Source of the DNA: Chloroflexota bacterium
GTDB lineage: Bacteria; Chloroflexota; Dehalococcoidia; E44-bin15
Length of the DNA: 9,293 nucleotides
Direction: 5' to 3'
NCBI GenBank assembly: GCA_015222405.1
Contig: JADFVG010000074.1
Span: 1-9,293 of the forward strand
How positions within the stretch are numbered: the stretch's first letter is position 1; each line of letters opens with the position of its first letter. Made by a program: the position numbers and the translations under genes. Positions 5,177 to 9,293 of the stretch are shown one piece after another. The notes beneath the pieces were generated by a model that was not told the origin of the DNA, made no database searches, and saw only the letters and a program-made list of their open reading frames with translations.

Positions 5177-6949
5177 TCAACTATGTATTTTTTGAACATC
5201 ATCGCCGCTGAGCAGCATCATTATCCTTACCGCTTGAGGTCCATCCTCATCACCTACCAGCAAGCCTTCTGGCAGCAAGGAAGCGTATTGCTGGATCATG
5301 CCGAACTCGTTGCTCATTTCGATAAACTCCATACTGTATTGCAGGGGCAGCGCCTCTACCATTATCAAGTCGCCTGTGGCTAAGGTTGGTGGGAGGGGAG
5401 CAATGCATTCCACGGTGACTATCACCATGCCACCAGTTTCGTCTGATATCACAATAGCACCGGTTCCCTCTTCGGCATAAGGTGGCCCCATGGCGGCAAA
5501 GACCACTTCACCCTTCACAGTGGCATACTGCCCGCGATAGGCCTCGAAATGGGAGATAAGCTCACCTATAGACACGATTTCCTCTTTGCTGACCTTGACC
5601 TCTACCTCCTGAGAGGAGGGTCCCTCTTCATCCCTGGCCTCTATGGCGATAGTATGATAGCCTGCAGCCAACTGAGTGGTATCCCATAGCGCAGTGGCAG
5701 TATCCCACATTGCTCCTTCCTCGATTTGCATCGTAACCGCCTGGCCGCCATTCACTGAGTAATACGCCTCCTGGATTGCGCCATGCTCAGTATAGAGCTG
5801 AGCGGTCAATGTTATCTCCCCGCTCGCTATTGCGCCAGGAGAGGTGATGTTTATCGCCCTTTCCTCACCAACCCCTTTATAGAAGGTGGAGATAGCTTCG
5901 CCATCAACGTCAACGATGCGATAGCCAAAAGGGTTGCCATCAGCGCCGGGACCAAGCCACCACTCCCCGCATATAGCGCCTGTGACCTGCTCCGGGATGC
6001 CGTAGCTATCCATCAAGATATCGAAGTGCCAATGCCCGGAGAACATCATCGTTTGGTGTTGCTTTAGTAGATTCAAAACCTGGGTGCGATTCTCCCAGGA
6101 TGTAGTCGGCTCATGGAAGAAGACCAATAGTGGCTTGCCCTGCCTGTGAGCTAAATCCTGTCGTAGCCACTCTAGCTGTGAATCCGGTATGCGATAAACC
6201 TGTTGTCCATCGACCAGTTCGTTTGGATCCAGGATGAGGCAGTGATATGAACCCCAGTCGAAGGAATAGTGAGTGGGGCCGAAGTAATCACGGTACATCT
6301 CCTCGTTATACCCTGGCTCAGTCTCAGCAGCCTGCTCACAATGTATGCCGACAACATCGTGATTTCCGATCACATTGTAAATGGGCATCTCAAGGTCCCG
6401 GATCGAATTGACGTAAGTGTCATACCATTCCCTCGCCTGTGAAATCGTCGCTTCATCACCCTGGAATACCAGGTCTCCGGTGGCAATTACAAAGGCAGGG
6501 GCGATGTCATTGATCTCCTCTATAGCTTGCTCAAAGATCGCTATATGCCCCCCTTCAGTATCGAGGTGGATATCTGTTATCTGAACAAAGACGAATTCAT
6601 CCCCATTTTTCTCCGGCGCTGGGCTTAAACCGAAGTCGAGGTCGTGCTCCGTTATGCCTCGATACCACAGAGTGGTGACATAATCGTTGGGGGTGGTTAT
6701 GAAAACGAAATAGCCCTCTTGGGGAAGCTGGTAGCTACCACCCTCGTCAGTGACGGTCACCGTTATCCCGTTGGAGACAAGTATATCAGGTATGCCACCC
6801 TCGCCGGCATCCAGGATCCCATCGCCGTCGAGGTCCTCAAATATTGTTCCTTCAACGGTCACCTCGGACTCTGACTTGCATGCAGCAGGGAGGACAACCA
6901 AGATAACCACCAGAGTAATAAATATCCTTACACCGAACCCTCTTTTCAT
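5177..6949 (-). CDS. Secreted lipoprotein metallophosphoesterase, calcineurin-like
   Basis: The 590-residue product starts with a basic, hydrophobic signal (MKRGFG then a Leu/Val-rich stretch) ending LPAAC, a probable lipobox with Cys24 as the lipid-bearing residue. Residues about 30-110 form a small beta domain (DLDGDGILDAGEGG, a calcium-loop-like piece, then TDEGGSYQL) like the N-terminal domain found on some calcineurin-type phosphoesterases. The catalytic domain (about 118-310) has the full metal-binding set: D126-x-H128, GD159, GNHD (195-198), H279 and GHWH (305-308). The segment TGAICGEWWLG...GY (about 323-343) looks like the matching C-terminal domain. An Ig-like region (about 370-453) and a probable OB-fold-like domain (about 470-560) follow. 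The ATG at 6949 has AGGGGAAAGGG just upstream. It should act outside the membrane on phosphate mono- or diesters, but the substrate is unknown. No operon partner is seen. Confidence 0.87.
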   Translation of the reverse strand: MKRGFGVRIFITLVVILVVLPAACKSESEVTVEGTIFEDLDGDGILDAGEGGIPDILVSNGITVTVTDEGGSYQLPQEGYFVFITTPNDYVTTLWYRGITEHDLDFGLSPAPEKNGDEFVFVQITDIHLDTEGGHIAIFEQAIEEINDIAPAFVIATGDLVFQGDEATISQAREWYDTYVNSIRDLEMPIYNVIGNHDVVGIHCEQAAETEPGYNEEMYRDYFGPTHYSFDWGSYHCLILDPNELVDGQQVYRIPDSQLEWLRQDLAHRQGKPLLVFFHEPTTSWENRTQVLNLLKQHQTMMFSGHWHFDILMDSYGIPEQVTGAICGEWWLGPGADGNPFGYRIVDVDGEAISTFYKGVGEERAINITSPGAIASGEITLTAQLYTEHGAIQEAYYSVNGGQAVTMQIEEGAMWDTATALWDTTQLAAGYHTIAIEARDEEGPSSQEVEVKVSKEEIVSIGELISHFEAYRGQYATVKGEVVFAAMGPPYAEEGTGAIVISDETGGMVIVTVECIAPLPPTLATGDLIMVEALPLQYSMEFIEMSNEFGMIQQYASLLPEGLLVGDEDGPQAVRIMMLLSGDDVQKIHS

Positions 6950-6969
6950 ACTTTCCCTTTCCCCTATCT

Positions 6970-7003
6970 ATGATAAAGCGCTTCGCAGACTAGCACTTAT
7001 CAT
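6970..7003. repeat. Inverted repeat upstream of the phosphoesterase gene
   Basis: ATGATAA (6970-6976) and TTATCAT (6997-7003) are perfect inverted copies separated by 20 bases. They lie 21-54 bases upstream of the minus-strand start at 6949, so they would fall in the promoter or leader of the phosphoesterase gene. The arrangement would suit a regulator binding two half-sites about three helical turns apart, or an RNA hairpin in the leader. With seven-base arms, chance occurrence is possible. Confidence 0.3.
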
Positions 7004-7236
7004 GGCATCACGTTTCCCCCTAGGCAACAAACCTCGATTCATCTTCCCATCTTTCACCTGCGTTACGATTTTGCTATGTAGGACATTATCGACCCAGAAG
7101 GCCAAAGGCAGTGGCAACTAAGATGTGGGATTGGCACCAAATGCCATGATCATAGGCGCCGACTCATCTTGAGAAAGGGGGAGTGCAACTCAGCAATATG
7201 GAGGCAGTAAAGGGTTTTGCATCTTCACTTACCAAG

Positions 7237-7322
7237 CAGGGGCCGAGAGCACGTGGACGGCGCTCCCCACATCCCCTAACAGGAGATCCACGGACGCAGG
7301 GCTACATGAGTCTCGGCCCCTG
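7237..7322. other. Highly structured element with 12-bp perfect inverted repeat and nested helices
   Basis: CAGGGGCCGAGA (7237-7248) is the exact reverse complement of TCTCGGCCCCTG (7311-7322). Inside, CGTGGA (7252-7257) pairs with TCCACG (7287-7292), and inside that CTCC (7263-7266) pairs with GGAG (7282-7285). All three helices nest, which gives one long hairpin of 86 bases. It has a three-base bulge on one side and an 18-base strand (7293-7310) on the other. No T-run follows on either strand, and it does not look like a tRNA, SRP RNA or a riboswitch class I know. It could be a small RNA, a leader element, or a short repeat-type insertion, although no target duplication flanks it. Nested helices of this quality are hard to get by chance. 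The strand is unknown and the function is not assigned. Confidence 0.55.
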
Positions 7323-7494
7323 TCTCAACAAACTATATATCCCCCATTTAGAACAACCCGTCAATCACCTTTTTGTACTATTCAGGGTGTTATGCCGCCA
7401 GTACAGCCGGCCTATTACGAAAACCAAAAAAACACCACCTTGTCGATTAAGAGGATACGGGTAAAAAATCTGGTTGGAAAATTGATAACTGGGC

Positions 7495-7523
7495 TTGACA
7501 TTTTGGCTATAATATTGTATATT
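7495..7523 (+). promoter_or_regulatory. Near-consensus promoter of the two-component cluster
   Basis: A perfect TTGACA (7495-7500) is followed after 17 bases by TATATT (7518-7523, five of six). Transcription should begin near 7530, about 60 bases ahead of the ATG at 7591. An alternative TATAAT (7508-7513) lies in the spacer with a TTGATA 20 bases ahead of it, a poorer arrangement. The stretch 7501-7565 is extremely A/T-rich, as expected for a strong promoter. Confidence 0.78.
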
Positions 7524-7536
7524 ATTAGATAATATA
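7518..7536. promoter_or_regulatory. Palindrome covering the -10 box and start site (possible operator)
   Basis: TATATTAT (7518-7525) and ATAATATA (7529-7536) are perfect inverted copies around the centre TAG. The 19-base palindrome overlaps the -10 box and the predicted transcription start of the two-component cluster, a classical place for a repressor site. Because the region is so A/T-rich, chance is a real alternative. Confidence 0.4.
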
Positions 7537-7590
7537 AGATAAAATAACCAAATATAGGTTAATAGGCAATAGTAAGCCATAGGAGGAAGC

Positions 7591-8022
7591 ATGGAGCGTG
7601 ACGGGGGCAGGAAGCGAACGGAAAAGCGAAAAGGGGAGTTGCAGCCGATGCCTAAGCATGTTGAGGTTGTAGTTATTGACGACGAACATAGTGTGCGGAG
7701 CGTACTTACAGAGGCTTTAGCTGCCAATGGCTACTTGGTGTATCTAGCTGATGGAACCAACGCAAAAGAGGTCTTGACTGCGAAGCAATACGACCTGATC
7801 ATCACCGATTTAAGAATGTCGGTTATGGATGGCTTGCAAACACTAGCGCTGGCTAAGGAGAAGTCGCCGGAGGCAAAGCTCATTGTAATCACAGGATATC
7901 CTTCCGAGGAAACGCTGCAGTTGTGTCAGGAGCTGGGCGTTGCCCGCTACCTTGTGAAGCCCTTTTCAATAAGAGAATTCCGTCAGATCGCTAGGAATGT
8001 TCTGCGAAGCAAGAACTCCTAG
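7591..8022 (+). CDS. Single-domain response regulator (CheY-like receiver)
   Basis: The 143-residue product is one receiver domain with a short basic N-terminal extension. The acidic pair is Asp30-Asp31 (VIDDEH), the phospho-accepting aspartate is Asp73 (IITDLRM), the switch threonine is Thr101 (VITGYP) and the conserved lysine is Lys123 (LVKPFS). There is no DNA-binding or other output domain, so it probably works by protein contact or as a relay intermediate for the kinase encoded next. The ATG at 7591 has AGGAGG at 7581-7586, with a close spacing of 4 bases. A second ATG at 7648, preceded by AAGGGGAG, would remove the basic extension and begin directly at the receiver (MPKHVEVVVIDD), so both starts are possible. 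Its stop codon overlaps the earliest possible start of the kinase gene by one base. It is cytoplasmic, and the near-consensus promoter at 7495-7523 serves it. Confidence 0.9.
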   Translation: MERDGGRKRTEKRKGELQPMPKHVEVVVIDDEHSVRSVLTEALAANGYLVYLADGTNAKEVLTAKQYDLIITDLRMSVMDGLQTLALAKEKSPEAKLIVITGYPSEETLQLCQELGVARYLVKPFSIREFRQIARNVLRSKNS

Positions 8023-8843
8023 TGGGAATGCCCAATTTGGCAAGAGATGGGCTATGCACCTTAATACCGATGTACATCGCGATGCCAACCTCACCTTACG
8101 CTAGGCAGGAGGACGAATTGGAGCAAAGGAAGACGGATTGCAGGGTCAATATCCTGCATGAGCTGCGCACGCCTCTGCACTCAATTCAAGGCTTTGTCAG
8201 GTTAATCCTGGAGGGCAAAGTTCCCGACCCCGAAACGCAGCGACAGTTTCTGACCATTGTGGAGCAGGAGAGCCAGCGACTCAATAATCTGGTTGATGAG
8301 CTGCTTGACATTTTTGCCACAGGGTCAGAGCCGAAGGCCATGAAAAACGAGCATGTCTCGATGAAATATGTGATTCTTAGCACCACCCTGAAGCTGGGCG
8401 CTCTGGCCGCGGCGAAGGAGATAGCCATTGATGCTGATCTAGATGATACTTTACCCGCTGTAGAAGGCGATAAGCAGGCGCTGGGCCAGGTAGTCGCCAA
8501 TCTGCTCCACAATGCCATAAAGTTCAGCGGGCAAGGGAGCAAGATCATCGTGAGAGCGAATAAACGGGACGGCAAGTTTCTGACGCAGGTGACAGACCAA
8601 GGCGCTGGCATTCCCGGAGAAATGATTCCTCACCTTTTTGAGAAATTCTACCGCGGCCACAGCTCGATGATGCCGGCTGTTTGCGGGACGGGTTTAGGGC
8701 TTCACATCTGCAAGCAAATCGTTGAGGCCCATGGCGGCCAGATTTGGGTGGAGAGCGCGCCGGGCAAGGGTAGCACCTTCAGCTTCACCATACCCTTGGC
8801 CCCAAAGCGAGTTCGCAACCAGCAGGGAGGCATTAGGAGGTAA
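8022..8843 (+). CDS. Soluble sensor-less histidine kinase
   Basis: The product has the core of a histidine kinase: a dimerisation helix with phospho-accepting His46 in HELRTP (46-51), then an ATPase domain with N box QVVANLLHNAIKFS (156-169), G1 box DQGAGIP (192-198), F box FEKFYRG (206-212) and G2 box GTGLGLHIC (222-230). Nothing resembling a PAS, GAF or membrane segment precedes the histidine, so it is cytoplasmic and must receive its signal from a partner. The start is uncertain. GTG at 8022 overlaps the preceding stop codon (TAGTG) but lacks a ribosome binding site. A TTG at 8118, in the same frame, has a perfect AGGAGG 5 bases upstream and would give a 241-residue protein that keeps the whole catalytic core. 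It lies between two response regulator genes, which are the likely phosphate acceptors. Confidence 0.9.
   Translation: MGMPNLARDGLCTLIPMYIAMPTSPYARQEDELEQRKTDCRVNILHELRTPLHSIQGFVRLILEGKVPDPETQRQFLTIVEQESQRLNNLVDELLDIFATGSEPKAMKNEHVSMKYVILSTTLKLGALAAAKEIAIDADLDDTLPAVEGDKQALGQVVANLLHNAIKFSGQGSKIIVRANKRDGKFLTQVTDQGAGIPGEMIPHLFEKFYRGHSSMMPAVCGTGLGLHICKQIVEAHGGQIWVESAPGKGSTFSFTIPLAPKRVRNQQGGIRR
8107..8120 (+). promoter_or_regulatory. Alternative ribosome binding site and TTG start for the kinase
   Basis: AGGAGG (8107-8112) stands 5 bases ahead of TTG (8118-8120), which is in frame with the kinase. It is the only good ribosome binding site near the 5' end of the gene. The 32 residues it would remove show no recognisable domain. 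Against it, the residues ELEQRK running across the site look like natural kinase linker sequence. Confidence 0.45.
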
Positions 8844-8850
8844 GTCCCAT

Positions 8851-9293
8851 ATGAGGAAAATACTGGTCATCGAAGATGACCCCAGTGCCCTCAAGTTCAC
8901 TGCTTATGCGCTAGAGCAGGAAGGCTATCAAGTGCTCACCGCTGCTAACGGTGTGGAGGGTCTGAAAATGGCACAGGAAGAGAACCCTGATCTTGTTGTC
9001 CTAGATGTCCTGCTGCCAGGCATGGATGGCTTCGAGCTTTGTCACCGTTTGAGGAATGCAGACGCCACAGCTAAGCTACCCATTCTGATGCTCTCAGTGA
9101 AGGCAAAAACAAGCGATAGGAGCACGGGGCTCAAGGTAGGCGCTGACGAATTTCTTAGCAAACCAATAGGCCCGGATGAATTGGTGGCCGGTGTGGGGAG
9201 AGTTCTTGAACACAAGGGCGCTGTGCCAATGGAAGAAGGCGAGGATGTCTCGGAATACCTCAAATTCTGGCCACACGAGGAGCGGAAAGGGGA
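8851..9293 (+). CDS. Response regulator, cut by the window end
   Basis: The frame opens with ATG at 8851 and is still open at the edge, giving 147 residues so far. It begins MRKILVIEDDPSALKF, with acidic pair Asp9-Asp10. The phospho-acceptor is Asp52 (VLDVLLPGMDG), the switch residue is Ser82 (LMLSVK) in place of the more common threonine, and the lysine is Lys104 (LSKPIG). These make a complete receiver domain to about residue 122. A charged linker follows (EEGEDVSEYLKFWPHEER), so an output domain, or just a short tail, may lie beyond the window. AGGAGG at 8835-8840 has a rather long 10-base spacing. The gene starts 7 bases after the kinase stop codon, so the two are surely co-transcribed. 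It is a probable target of that kinase. Confidence 0.9.
   Translation, partial: MRKILVIEDDPSALKFTAYALEQEGYQVLTAANGVEGLKMAQEENPDLVVLDVLLPGMDGFELCHRLRNADATAKLPILMLSVKAKTSDRSTGLKVGADEFLSKPIGPDELVAGVGRVLEHKGAVPMEEGEDVSEYLKFWPHEERKG

Larger units (their letters stand above)
6950..7494. other. Long non-coding stretch between the phosphoesterase and the two-component cluster
   Basis: No credible gene was found here on either strand. Short open frames exist but have odd composition and no recognisable domain. The region holds an inverted repeat close to the phosphoesterase start (6970-7003) and a strong nested inverted repeat (7237-7322). It also holds a smaller repeat, TGTACT (7374-7379) with AGTACA (7400-7405), across a 20-base loop. 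The phosphoesterase promoter must lie in the first part, but no convincing -35/-10 pair was seen. Confidence 0.6.

Noticed and set aside
7237..7322. The nested hairpin as a tRNA, small SRP RNA, c-di-GMP riboswitch or intrinsic terminator
   Set aside because: There is no T-loop or CCA end, no GGAAGCAGCC-like SRP apical loop, no conserved riboswitch core matching those I remember, and no T-run after either arm.
5161..7455. A 12-base direct repeat, CGATTAAGAGGA, at 5161-5172 and 7444-7455
   Set aside because: By my rough estimate, one or a few exact 12-base matches are expected by chance in a window of this size, and neither copy has a shared context.
7183..7464. A 93-codon plus-strand open frame with a purine-rich sequence ahead of its GTG
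   Set aside because: It runs through the nested hairpin element, has low-complexity Arg/Pro-rich composition and matches no family I know.
7365..7727. A 120-codon minus-strand open frame, whose last residues (YWRHNTLNSTKR) briefly suggested a transposase remnant
   Set aside because: It crosses the strong plus-strand promoter and the receiver gene, and the rest shows no transposase signature. The resemblance is too short to support a claim.
1..9293. CRISPR array, insertion sequence, rRNA or tRNA gene
   Set aside because: No regularly spaced repeats, transposase gene with terminal repeats, or conserved RNA-gene sequence was seen on either strand.

Overview
The window looks like a chromosomal segment of an anaerobic bacterium. 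The evidence is a folD-fhs one-carbon pair of the Wood-Ljungdahl methyl-branch type, two iron-sulfur proteins of a kind I associate with strict anaerobes, and AGGAGG ribosome binding sites. A Chloroflexota (Dehalococcoidia-like) origin is my best guess from the general look of the proteins. It rests on memory, not on a database search.

Layout. Positions 1-117 hold the 3' end of folD, followed by fhs (185-1948, +) and a textbook intrinsic terminator (1963-1990). On the minus strand lies a visibly more A+T-rich gene for an orphan PD-(D/E)XK protein resembling the N-terminal domain of type I restriction HsdR subunits (2026-2823). Upstream of it, also on the minus strand, is a two-gene iron-sulfur operon: a 275-residue protein (4000-3173) and a 77-residue 2[4Fe-4S] ferredoxin (3168-2935). 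A compact divergent promoter region (4001-4121) drives this operon leftward and queA (4122-5150) rightward. The queA -10 box is so close to its GTG start that the mRNA is predicted to be leaderless. queA converges on a secreted lipoprotein metallophosphoesterase (6949-5177, -).

A roughly 640-base gap (6950-7590) separates that gene from a two-component cluster. The gap contains a strong long-range inverted repeat with nested helices (7237-7322) and a near-consensus promoter with an A/T-rich palindrome over its -10 region. The cluster follows on the plus strand: a single-domain response regulator (7591-8022), a soluble histidine kinase with no recognisable sensor or membrane segment (8022-8843), and a second response regulator cut by the window end (8851-9293).

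How the genes work together. FolD and Fhs interconvert 10-formyl-, 5,10-methenyl- and 5,10-methylene-tetrahydrofolate. The iron-sulfur pair is probably an electron-transfer module of unknown partner. The regulator-kinase-regulator cluster is probably one phosphorelay operon. QueA (queuosine tRNA modification) and the phosphoesterase look like stand-alone genes. Most of the window is ordinary. The least explained parts are the structured element at 7237-7322, the predicted leaderless queA transcript, the orphan nuclease-like gene and the substitutions in conserved Fhs motifs.
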